From Proteobacteria bacterium UBA7420 (GTDB taxonomy: Bacteria > Pseudomonadota > Gammaproteobacteria > Magnimaribacterales > D2472): a stretch of 5,645 nucleotides of DNA. The translations under genes were made by a program, and so were the position numbers. The notes below the pieces were generated by a model. The model did not search any database, was not told where the DNA came from, and saw nothing but the letters and a program-made list of their open reading frames with translations. Below, in pieces: positions 1 through 5,645 of the stretch; position 1 is the stretch's first letter, and every line of letters begins with the position of its first letter. The stretch is from positions 1 to 5,645 of the forward strand of contig DKMG01000014.1 of NCBI GenBank assembly GCA_002469975.1. Direction: 5' to 3'.

Positions 1-1295
1 CCTGCAAACCCAGAGGACATTGATCTTTTGAGCACGAAAACAGTCTTAGCATTGTGCACTTCGATAATTGGCATACCATAAATTGGGCTGCTTTCTTCCT
101 CTGTGGCGGATGGATTAACCACATCATTGGCTCCAATAACTATTGCAACGTCTACTGAGTCCATAGCTGGATTTACATCATCAGGCTCTGCTAAGAGATC
201 ATAAGAGACGTTTGCTTCAGCAAGCAAGACGTTCATATGTCCAGGCATTCTTCCTGCCACAGGATGGATCCCGTACTTTACCTCTGTGCCATTGTCTTCA
301 AGTAACTCGCCTAGCTCCCGAACAACATGTTGCGCCTGTGCAACTGCCATTCCATAACCAGGAACAATAAGAACAGATGAGGCATTTTCTAAGATAAGGT
401 AAGCATCATCTGCGGTAATGGGCTTCACCTCGCCCTGCTCAACAGAACCTGTCGATTGAGTAGCGGATGCATAGCCGACAAAAAGAATGTTGCCAATTGT
501 TCTATTCATGGCCTTCGCCATAATCACTGTAAGGATTAGCCCGCTAGCCCCAACAAGAGAACCAGCAACAATTAACACATTATTTAAAAGCAACAGTCCG
601 GCAAAGGCTGCCGCGATACCAGATAAAGAGTTTAAGAGGGAGATGACTACAGGCATGTCTCCGCCACCAATTGGCGTGACAAAGCCTAGCCCTGCAAGCA
701 TTGTGAGTCCCAAGAAAAATAGGAAATATGATGGTAGGGATGGCAGTACTGTGGAGAGAGATGGTTCAAAAATTACATATACCAGTGCTGGCAAGCTCAA
801 ATAAAAAAATGAAATTAATATGTTGGTAATCCAGGAGCCCTTGCCTAATTTTAAGCGCTCTGATAATTTTCCATAGGCCACCAGTGACCCTGAAAAAGTT
901 ATGCCACCGATATAAACAGTTAGCATAATCAGTGCATGTTGAAACAAGCTATTGTCTGGAGCATTAAACTGAGACCAGGCAATTAAAAAAGTGGCAAGGC
1001 CGCCAAAACCATTAAATAGTGCAACCATTTCTGGTATCGCAGTCATCTTAACCTTGATCGCAATAGCGGAGCCGATTAAACCGCCCAGCAAAACACCAGC
1101 AACAATAACCTTGTAATCTATTTCTAAACTAAGGCAAGTAATGGCTACTGCAGAAAACATTGCCAATGCAGAAAAGTAGTTACCTTTGACGGCCGTCGCT
1201 TCTTTTCCAAGCATCTTAATACCAAGTATAAAAAGAACAGAAGAGCCGATGTAGACAAGGTTTTGAATCGCTGAGATGTTTGTAAAAATTTCCAT
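1..1295 (-). CDS. pntB: NAD(P) transhydrogenase subunit beta, PntB (3' end beyond the window)
   Basis: PntB is the membrane-embedded and NADP(H)-binding subunit of the proton-translocating transhydrogenase, which uses the proton gradient to reduce NADP+ with NADH. Translating the minus strand from the ATG at 1295 gives 431 uninterrupted codons. E. coli PntB has 462 residues, so about 30 C-terminal residues lie off the left edge. The first ~270 residues are hydrophobic helices (domain II), including IGGGDMPVV with Asp212 and LLNS with Asn221, which match E. coli Asp213 and Asn222. The remainder is domain III: PGYGMAVAQAQ (312-322), GIHPVAGRMPGHMN (342-355), IGANDVVNPSA (387-397) and KRSM (423-426), whose Lys-Arg pair contacts the 2'-phosphate of NADP. 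The position of E. coli His91 in the proton path is Asn95 here, as in several other family members. The gene starts three bases after the pntAB stop with no clear Shine-Dalgarno sequence, so translational coupling is likely. Identity is near certain. Confidence 0.97.
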   Translation of the reverse strand, partial: MEIFTNISAIQNLVYIGSSVLFILGIKMLGKEATAVKGNYFSALAMFSAVAITCLSLEIDYKVIVAGVLLGGLIGSAIAIKVKMTAIPEMVALFNGFGGLATFLIAWSQFNAPDNSLFQHALIMLTVYIGGITFSGSLVAYGKLSERLKLGKGSWITNILISFFYLSLPALVYVIFEPSLSTVLPSLPSYFLFFLGLTMLAGLGFVTPIGGGDMPVVISLLNSLSGIAAAFAGLLLLNNVLIVAGSLVGASGLILTVIMAKAMNRTIGNILFVGYASATQSTGSVEQGEVKPITADDAYLILENASSVLIVPGYGMAVAQAQHVVRELGELLEDNGTEVKYGIHPVAGRMPGHMNVLLAEANVSYDLLAEPDDVNPAMDSVDVAIVIGANDVVNPSATEEESSPIYGMPIIEVHNAKTVFVLKRSMSSGFA

Positions 1296-1298
1296 AGA

Positions 1299-1571
1299 TT
1301 ATTTCTTTTTGAACATGCTGAGCATACGATTGGTTACTAAATAGCCACCAAAAACATTAATAGATGCAAATAAGATAGCGCCAAAGGCTAATAAGTTTTG
1401 TGTACTTCCTTCAGCTGAAAGCATTAAAGCACCAACCAGAGCAATGCCAGAAATTGCATTCGCGCCAGACATCAACGGGGTGTGGAGTGTGCTTGGAACT
1501 TTGGCTATAAGCTCCAGTCCCAAGAAAATTGAGAGCAATAATACAAACCCTAATAAAATATACATTTCCAT
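1299..1571 (-). CDS. pntAB: NAD(P) transhydrogenase subunit alpha, membrane part (PntAB / PntA2)
   Basis: This 90-residue protein is the small membrane subunit of a three-subunit transhydrogenase. It corresponds to the C-terminal membrane segment of the single-chain E. coli PntA. Three hydrophobic helices are visible at about residues 3-24, 38-53 and 59-79. Between the first two is the family signature VPSTLHTPLMSGANAISG (25-42), and the third ends in INVFGGYLVTNRML (71-84), close to the E. coli IASINIFGG...TQRML ending. The basic tail FKKK probably faces the cytoplasm. The ATG overlaps the pntAA stop by one base (TAATG) and a good GAGAGG ribosome site lies inside the end of pntAA, so pntAA and pntAB should be made in step. 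pntB follows after three bases. The length is close to that of other free-standing PntAB proteins, and nothing suggests truncation. Confidence 0.96.
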   Translation of the reverse strand: MEMYILLGFVLLLSIFLGLELIAKVPSTLHTPLMSGANAISGIALVGALMLSAEGSTQNLLAFGAILFASINVFGGYLVTNRMLSMFKKK

Positions 1572-2692
1572 TACGCAAACCTCTCATTCTTAATTTCACC
1601 GTCAAAAACTAATACGCTGCTTTGAATTACTTCATCTTCAAAATCAAAGTGGATGGATTTAGATTCTTGGTTATAAAAATCAGTAATCCAGTTAATAATA
1701 TTATTCGAGAGGGCAAAGGATGCGTGACTTGCAACTCTGGAAGATAAATTGGAAACACCAACTATCTTAACGCCATTGACTTCAATGACCTCATCAACAG
1801 CTGACCCCTCAACATTTCCACCAGTTTCAACAGCCATATCAAGAATGACACTTCCTGGTTTCATTTTCTTAATAGTCTCTCCATCTATAATTCTTGGTGC
1901 TGGTCTTCCGAAAATTTGAGCAGTTGTGATCACTATGTCAGATCTTGCGCACACCAGACTTTGCAATTCTTTTTGTTTTTCGATTTGTTCTGGGGTTAGC
2001 TCTTTTGCATAACCTTGGTCGGTCTGGCCAGTCTCCCCTAAGTCAATTTTGACAAATTTTGCCCCCAAAGACTTAACCTGCTCCTCAACAACATCTCGCG
2101 TATCAAATGCCTCAACCCTTGCGCCAAGTCTTTTGGCTGTCGCAATAGCTTGAAGGCCAGCTACGCCAACGCCAATAACAAATACTCGGGCGGGCTTTAG
2201 AGTGCCTGCTGCCGTCATCATCATTGGTAATGCTGAGCTTAGGTGTTGAGCTGCCTCTAACACAGCAGCATAGCCAGCAAGGTTAGCCTGAGAGCTCAAG
2301 ACATCCATTTTTTGAGCCCTGGTAATTCTTGGGATAAATTCCATGCTAACCGCATTTAACTTAGCCTCTGCCAAAGCTTTCAACTCATCCTGGGCGTAAA
2401 ATGGATTCAACATTCCGATAACGGTAGCACCCAATTGAATCTGCTCAATTTCAATTCGCTTCAGTGGAGATGGAGTAATAATTAAGTGAGCTTGAGATAA
2501 ACACTCTTCCCTGCTAGATGCCTGGAGACCGAGAGCAATTAACTGATCGTCTGAAACATTAATATTCTCACCTATTCCTCTTTCAAAAATAAGAGAGCAC
2601 CCCTCTAAATCTAGTAATCTGTTTACTGTTTCAGGATGAATTACAGAGCGAAGGTCTGTAGCATCTGGAGATTTCAATGCCGCAATAATCAT
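1571..2692 (-). CDS. pntAA: NAD(P) transhydrogenase subunit alpha, NAD(H)-binding part (PntAA / PntA1)
   Basis: This 373-residue soluble subunit (domain I) binds NAD(H) and passes hydride to NADP on PntB at the cytoplasmic membrane face. It resembles the alanine dehydrogenase/PNT fold, with an N-terminal AlaDh/PNT domain (about 1-135) and a Rossmann NAD domain (about 140-310). Visible motifs are PRITRAQ (121-127) with MDVLSSQANLAGY (129-141), the loop carrying the conserved Arg, Gln, Asp and Ser near the hydride-transfer site; MMMTAAG (157-163); the dinucleotide motif VIGVGVAGLQA (172-182); and FDTR (196-199), where the acidic residue after the second strand fits NAD rather than NADP. ITTAQIFGRPAP and MKPGSVILDMAVETGGN are also typical. 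The protein stops before any membrane helix, as expected for split PntA enzymes. The N-terminal pattern KE...E.RVA.TP, usual in this family, is degenerate (KSPDATDLRSVIHPETV). The ribosome site is weak, with AGG about 12 bases before the ATG. It is the first gene of the pnt operon. Confidence 0.97.
   Translation of the reverse strand: MIIAALKSPDATDLRSVIHPETVNRLLDLEGCSLIFERGIGENINVSDDQLIALGLQASSREECLSQAHLIITPSPLKRIEIEQIQLGATVIGMLNPFYAQDELKALAEAKLNAVSMEFIPRITRAQKMDVLSSQANLAGYAAVLEAAQHLSSALPMMMTAAGTLKPARVFVIGVGVAGLQAIATAKRLGARVEAFDTRDVVEEQVKSLGAKFVKIDLGETGQTDQGYAKELTPEQIEKQKELQSLVCARSDIVITTAQIFGRPAPRIIDGETIKKMKPGSVILDMAVETGGNVEGSAVDEVIEVNGVKIVGVSNLSSRVASHASFALSNNIINWITDFYNQESKSIHFDFEDEVIQSSVLVFDGEIKNERFA
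1580..1585 (-). promoter_or_regulatory. Ribosome binding site of pntAB inside the end of pntAA
   Basis: Read on the minus strand, GAGAGG is followed by eight bases and then the pntAB ATG. It lies within the last codons of pntAA. Together with the TAATG stop/start overlap, it fixes the pntAB start and suggests that ribosomes finishing pntAA re-initiate on pntAB. Confidence 0.75.
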
Positions 2693-2725
2693 AAATTTAT
2701 TTTGCCTGCTTAAGGTTTGTAGTTC

Positions 2726-2754
2726 ATTGCAGTTGATTTCAAATGAATTGTCAA
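2726..2754 (-). promoter_or_regulatory. Probable sigma-70 promoter of the pntAA-pntAB-pntB operon
   Basis: On the minus strand a perfect TTGACA (-35, 2749-2754) is followed by a 17-base spacer and TGCAAT (-10, 2726-2731, four of six consensus bases). Transcription would begin near 2719, giving a leader of roughly 27 bases before the pntAA ATG at 2692. The position, directly upstream of the first pnt gene and inside the 144-bp gap after the SDR gene, supports it. The -10 box is imperfect, so this remains a prediction. No hairpin followed by a T run was seen in 2693-2836 to end the upstream SDR transcript, so some read-through is possible. Confidence 0.5.
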
Positions 2755-2836
2755 CAAATTTTAGACAGGCTTTAAGAACAATGTTTTTTGAAGTAAGTAA
2801 ATGTAGCTAAGCTCCATATTGATAAAATTTACTAGG

Positions 2837-3604
2837 TTATAAATTTAAACTAACGCCACCATCAACGGTGATTAATTGCCCTGTTACTAGCTCGCTTTTT
2901 TCAATCAAACCCACGATAACCTCAGCAATAGATTCAGGAGAGCAAGTTTTGCCTAATGGCGCAGTGCTTTGAATATGATTTTTTGTTGCCTCATACCTCT
3001 CCATACCCATGCCATTTTTTAGCCAATCGCCCTCAATAAAACCAGGGCAAACAGCATTCACTCTAATGGGACCAAGATTTCTGGCCATCGATAGAGTCAT
3101 GGTATTAAGAGCACCTTTGGAGGCAGCATATGCAATAGAGCTACCAATTCCTTTAATGCCTGCAATAGAAGAAATATTAACAATGCTTGGGTTGTGACTA
3201 TTCAAAAGGTATTCTTTCGCTGCTCTAGCCATTTGAAATGGGCCCACAACGTTCACTGAATAAATATCATGAAAATCATCAGAGCTTACCCCAGCAAGAT
3301 CAGCATGATCCCATGCAAACTTGGTAGTGCCTGCATTATTGATAAGTGCATCTAGCCTACCCCATTTTTTAATTGCAGCATCCACTGTTAAACAACAATC
3401 TTTATCTTGGGCAACATCTGCTTTTATAGCTATGACTTCTGTCAGCTGATTTGAGCACTGAGATGCAATTTTTTCTGCTTGGTCAATAGACGAAGAACAG
3501 GTAATGATTACATTCCAACCATTGCTTGCAAGAAGTTTAGCTGAAGCAGCGCCGACTCCTCGACTGCCTCCAGTTACAATTGCTACCGGATTTTTAGACA
3601 CCAT
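2837..3604 (-). CDS. Short-chain dehydrogenase/reductase (FabG-like classical SDR), substrate unknown
   Basis: This 255-residue cytosolic NAD(P)(H)-dependent oxidoreductase has the full classical SDR pattern. It has the cofactor glycine motif TGGSRGVG (11-18), Asp63 for the adenine ring, NNAG (89-92), and the catalytic tetrad Asn118, Ser146, Tyr159 and Lys163 in NISS...YAASK. It also has CPGF (186-189) and the C-terminal TGQLITVDGG. The Arg in the glycine motif and a small polar stretch (TCSSS) after the second strand, instead of an acidic residue, favour NADP(H) over NAD(H). FabG and related 3-oxoacyl reductases share this layout, but the segment at about 96-116 (FAWDHADLAGVSSDDF) is longer than in FabG. 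No acyl-carrier gene, fabD or fabF is nearby, so a fatty-acid role is not supported. A sugar, alcohol or ketone reductase is equally possible. The gene lies upstream of pntAA in the same direction and diverges from ubiG. The ribosome site is weak (GACGAG about 6 bases before the ATG). No truncation is seen. Confidence 0.92.
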   Translation of the reverse strand: MVSKNPVAIVTGGSRGVGAASAKLLASNGWNVIITCSSSIDQAEKIASQCSNQLTEVIAIKADVAQDKDCCLTVDAAIKKWGRLDALINNAGTTKFAWDHADLAGVSSDDFHDIYSVNVVGPFQMARAAKEYLLNSHNPSIVNISSIAGIKGIGSSIAYAASKGALNTMTLSMARNLGPIRVNAVCPGFIEGDWLKNGMGMERYEATKNHIQSTAPLGKTCSPESIAEVIVGLIEKSELVTGQLITVDGGVSLNL

Positions 3605-3681
3605 GGCATTCTCGTCATAATAAATATTTCCTATTTTTACACGCTATGATGTAATCTTCCACTTTGGAAAAAAATTAAATT
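3605..3681. promoter_or_regulatory. Divergent intergenic region between the SDR gene and ubiG
   Basis: This 77-bp A+T-rich spacer must carry the promoters of both the SDR gene (minus) and the ubiG operon (plus). For ubiG, TATGAT at 3645-3650 is a good -10 box, but no convincing -35 lies 16-18 bases upstream. A TATTAT at about 3616-3621 on the minus strand could serve the SDR gene, also without a clear -35. Two short perfect dyads are present: TTACA-N8-TGTAA (3637-3654), which overlaps the ubiG -10 box, and TTCCA-CTT-TGGAA (3657-3669), just after the expected start site. Either could be an operator, but five-base arms of this kind also arise by chance in a region of this size. Ribosome sites on both sides are weak. 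Confidence 0.4.
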
Positions 3682-4383
3682 ATGACAATCAATGTAGACC
3701 AAAATGAGGTAAATAAGTTTGCGGCAATTGCTGAGAGCTGGTGGGATCCCACCGGAGATTTCAAGCCATTACACGTGATCAATCCCTTAAGAGCAAATTA
3801 TATAAATCAGACAGCTCCCCTTGATGGCTTAAAAGTGTTAGATGTCGGCTGTGGCGGCGGTTTGCTGGCCGAAGCTCTAGATTCAAAAGGTGCTTTTGTT
3901 ACTGCTATTGATGTAACAGAGGCAAACATAGAGGTTGCCAAATTGCATGCCAAGGGAGCAGCAAAAGACATAGCATACCAAGTCATTACAGCAGAAGAAC
4001 TTGCAACAAAAGAGCCGGAATCTTTTGATGTGGTTGCATGCCTTGAGGTCATTGAACATGTTCCAGATCCAGGTCAGCTGATCAAAGCTTGCTCGCAACT
4101 ATTAAAGCCTGGCGGTCAAATGTTCTTATCAACATTAAATAGAAATCCTAGGTCTTTTATTACCGCCATTCTGGGCGCTGAGTATCTTTTTAATATTCTG
4201 CCTAAGGGCACTCATGAGTGGAGTAAGTTTATAAGGCCGGCTGAATTAGAAAAGTATATGCGAGCAGCTGGAATTCATTTAAAAGAAAGCAAGGGCATGT
4301 TTTATAATCCAGTTTTTCATACAGCCCATTTAAATAATGATCTAGGGGTCAACTATATGATGCATGGATCAAAAGATGCCTAA
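3682..4383 (+). CDS. ubiG: Ubiquinone biosynthesis O-methyltransferase UbiG
   Basis: UbiG performs both S-adenosylmethionine-dependent O-methylations of ubiquinone synthesis: the early one on the hydroxylated polyprenyl-phenol and the last one that turns demethylubiquinol into ubiquinol. This protein has 233 residues, against 240 in E. coli, and is collinear with it throughout. Visible family marks are the N-terminal WWDPTGDFKPLHVINPLR (20-37), SAM motif I VLDVGCGGGLLAE (52-64) and the acidic residue Asp77 at the end of the second strand. Further on are LEVIEHVPDP (121-130) with the conserved Glu122, Glu125 and His126, then LKPGGQMFLSTLNRN (141-155) and the UbiG-specific PKGTHEWSKFIRPAEL (174-189). 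The nearby hydrophobic stretch at about 159-173 corresponds to the region linked to membrane lipid binding in E. coli. YNP and VNYMMH near the end are also typical. The start at 3682 places the protein in register with E. coli, although the upstream GGA is rather distant. It leads a likely three-gene operon. Confidence 0.98.
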   Translation: MTINVDQNEVNKFAAIAESWWDPTGDFKPLHVINPLRANYINQTAPLDGLKVLDVGCGGGLLAEALDSKGAFVTAIDVTEANIEVAKLHAKGAAKDIAYQVITAEELATKEPESFDVVACLEVIEHVPDPGQLIKACSQLLKPGGQMFLSTLNRNPRSFITAILGAEYLFNILPKGTHEWSKFIRPAELEKYMRAAGIHLKESKGMFYNPVFHTAHLNNDLGVNYMMHGSKDA

Positions 4384-5026
4384 AGGAGTATTGTTTGATT
4401 TAGATGGCACTCTGCTGGATTCAGCACCAGATTTCATTGTTAGTTTAAATAATTTATTACTCAAACATAGTAGGCCTGCCCTCGCTCCAGAAATCATCAG
4501 GAATCATGTGTCAGATGGAAGCTGGAAATTAATTAGCCTGGGTTTTGGTATTGAAGAGTCTCATGAAGATTGTGTGAACTTACGAGAAGAGCTACTGGTT
4601 GAGTATACAAAAAATTCATTGGTATACGGGGGAGCCTTTCAAGGCATATCTGAGATGCTTGGCTTGCTTCATGACATGAATATTCCTTTTGGGGTGGTCA
4701 CAAACAAGCCTTTAATTTTTGCTCAGCCGATCTTGGACAACGAACCTGCATTTAAAAATTGCCAGACATTAATTTGTCCCGATCATTTATCAGCAAATAA
4801 ACCTGACCCAGAAGGAGTCTTAAAAGGCTGTAAGGATTTAAGTATCGAGCCTAAAGACTGCGTGTATATTGGAGATCATATCAAGGATCTGGAGGCTGGT
4901 ATTAATGCTGGCGCACAGGTCATTGCCTGTTACTTCGGCTACTCACTAAAACCTGCAGACCATGATGACCATATTGGAGGGGCTAATCATCCCAGAGATT
5001 TAATCGGACTAATTAAAAATTTATAA
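4364..5026 (+). CDS. mupP: HAD-IA phosphatase of the MupP/Gph family (probable MurNAc-6-phosphate phosphatase)
   Basis: This 220-residue haloacid-dehalogenase phosphatase has motif I FDLDGTLLD (11-19; nucleophile Asp12, acid/base Asp14), a helical cap at about 20-90, motif II VVTNKP (111-116; Thr113), motif III Lys146 in NKPDPE, and motif IV GDHIKD (170-175; Asp171 and Asp175). It lacks a signal peptide and is cytosolic. The segments VVTNKPLIFAQPIL and CPDHLSANKPDPE closely match my recollection of Pseudomonas MupP, which removes phosphate from N-acetylmuramic acid 6-phosphate in peptidoglycan recycling (AnmK-MupP-AmgK-MurU), and MupP there also sits directly after ubiG. The related phosphoglycolate phosphatase Gph cannot be excluded by sequence alone. 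Two starts are possible: 4364 overlaps ubiG by 20 bases with AGGGG about 15 bases upstream, while 4376 (Met5) overlaps by 8 bases and has a GGA seven bases upstream. The second puts the nucleophile at residue 8, as usual for the family, so it is slightly preferred. The yciK-like gene follows after two bases. Confidence 0.86.
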   Translation: MDQKMPKGVLFDLDGTLLDSAPDFIVSLNNLLLKHSRPALAPEIIRNHVSDGSWKLISLGFGIEESHEDCVNLREELLVEYTKNSLVYGGAFQGISEMLGLLHDMNIPFGVVTNKPLIFAQPILDNEPAFKNCQTLICPDHLSANKPDPEGVLKGCKDLSIEPKDCVYIGDHIKDLEAGINAGAQVIACYFGYSLKPADHDDHIGGANHPRDLIGLIKNL

Positions 5027-5028
5027 AC

Positions 5029-5645
5029 ATGAGCATATTAAATAAAACTATTTTAATTACAGGCTCTTCAGATGGCATAGGCAAAACCTTAGCTCTGGAA
5101 TTCTCTAAACGAGGAGCAAATATTATTTTGCTAGGAAGGAGCTCAGAAAAGCTAGATCAAGTGTATGACCAATTGGATGAATCGCATCCTTTACAAAAAC
5201 ACTTAATTCTTGAAGCTGATCTAGCGCTCCTCAGCAATGAATCAGCACAAGCAATATTGGCAGCAATTAACCAAGAATTTGAAGCCCTTGATGGGATTAT
5301 TCATAACGCTGCGATACTTGGCACTATGTCATCTTTAGAAGACTACGCTCTGTCAACTTGGGATGAGGTCATGCAGGTAAACTTAAGAGCGCCCTTTATC
5401 CTCTCAAAAACATTAAAAGTAATGCTAGACAACGCTCCTATGCCGAGGCTTATTTTTACATCCTCAGGTGTTGCAAAGGTTGGCAAGAGTTTTTGGGGCG
5501 CCTATTCGGTTTCAAAATTTGGAGTAAGGGGTTTAGCAGAAATTTTTGCTGACGAGCTTGAGACCACCTCCAGCATCAAAGTGTTTAACTTTGACCCGGG
5601 CAAAACAAGAACCAAGATGCGTGCATCAGCTTATCCTGCCGAAGA
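5029..5645 (+). CDS. yciK: YciK-family short-chain oxidoreductase (3' end beyond the window)
   Basis: From the ATG at 5029 the frame stays open for 205 codons to the right edge. E. coli YciK has about 252 residues, so roughly 40-50 are missing. The SDR marks are TGSSDGIG (11-18), LLGR with Arg37 (an NADP-type residue after the second strand), Asp64, and HNAA (92-95) where most SDRs have NNAG and YciK has HNAG. VMQVN follows with Asn118, and then FTSS...GAYSVSKF with Ser146, Tyr159 and Lys163. The strongest family sign is the segment DPGKTRTKMRASAYPAE (189-205), which parallels NPGGTRTAMRASAFPTE of E. coli YciK. The physiological substrate of YciK is not established. It starts two bases after the phosphatase stop with no visible ribosome site, which suggests translational coupling in a ubiG-mupP-yciK operon. 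It is not closely similar to the SDR at 2837-3604, so recent duplication is unlikely. Confidence 0.92.
   Translation, partial: MSILNKTILITGSSDGIGKTLALEFSKRGANIILLGRSSEKLDQVYDQLDESHPLQKHLILEADLALLSNESAQAILAAINQEFEALDGIIHNAAILGTMSSLEDYALSTWDEVMQVNLRAPFILSKTLKVMLDNAPMPRLIFTSSGVAKVGKSFWGAYSVSKFGVRGLAEIFADELETTSSIKVFNFDPGKTRTKMRASAYPAE

Noticed and set aside
487..804. Plus-strand open frame of 105 codons
   Set aside because: It lies wholly antisense to well-conserved pntB membrane-domain sequence, and its translation has no recognisable domain and a low-complexity charged tail.
1411..1605. Minus-strand open frame of 64 codons
   Set aside because: It overlaps pntAB and the pntAA end in another frame; both of those genes are unmistakable.
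1299..2692. Possible frameshift splitting a single PntA into two genes
   Set aside because: The two parts match the normal PntAA and PntAB subunits in length, with a proper stop, ribosome site and start, so this is the natural three-subunit arrangement.
2693..2836. Intrinsic terminator after the SDR gene
   Set aside because: Only a short AGCT-T-AGCT palindrome was found, with no stable stem followed by a T run on the minus strand.
3009..3197. Plus-strand open frame of 62 codons
   Set aside because: It is antisense to the conserved catalytic region of the SDR gene and has no motif of its own.
3807..4098. Two minus-strand open frames opposite ubiG
   Set aside because: Both are antisense to conserved UbiG motifs; one is a Cys/Phe-rich translation typical of a shadow frame.
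2837..5645. The two SDR genes as a recent duplication
   Set aside because: They share only family motifs at matching positions; the cofactor loops, the NNAG versus HNAA motif and the C-terminal regions differ strongly.

Overview
The window (roughly 40% G+C by eye) is compact bacterial chromosome. It holds six protein-coding genes, two of them cut by the window edges, and no long non-coding stretch. I saw no RNA gene, insertion sequence, CRISPR array or phage-like segment. The gene content and order point to a gammaproteobacterium with modest G+C. The ubiG, MurNAc-6-phosphate-phosphatase-like and yciK-like order is the one I recall from Pseudomonas. The split three-gene transhydrogenase (pntAA, pntAB, pntB) is common in alpha- and many marine gammaproteobacteria. 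A finer assignment cannot be made from this sequence.

Left part, minus strand (1-2692): the proton-translocating NAD(P) transhydrogenase operon, read right to left as pntAA, pntAB, pntB. The first two genes overlap by one base (TAATG) and pntB starts three bases after pntAB. pntB runs off the left edge and lacks about its last 30 residues. A TTGACA-type promoter lies just upstream of pntAA (2726-2754).

Middle, minus strand (2837-3604): a complete classical short-chain dehydrogenase/reductase (SDR) of FabG-like architecture and unknown substrate. It lies upstream of pntAA in the same direction but is separated by 144 bp that contain the pnt promoter, so it is probably not an obligate member of that operon.

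Right part, plus strand (3682-5645): ubiG (ubiquinone O-methyltransferase), a HAD phosphatase of the MupP/Gph family whose start overlaps the ubiG end, and a YciK-family SDR that starts two bases after the phosphatase and is cut by the right edge. These three look like one transcription unit. It is divergent from the SDR across a 77-bp intergenic region with a plausible -10 box and two short dyads.

Functionally the window combines NADPH supply (PntAA/AB/B), two probable NADP(H)-using SDRs, respiratory quinone synthesis (UbiG) and probable cell-wall sugar recycling or phosphoglycolate removal (MupP/Gph). Most of it is core metabolism. I found no convincing undescribed system; the points worth a second look are the SDR of unknown substrate, the divergent control region and the exact role of the phosphatase.
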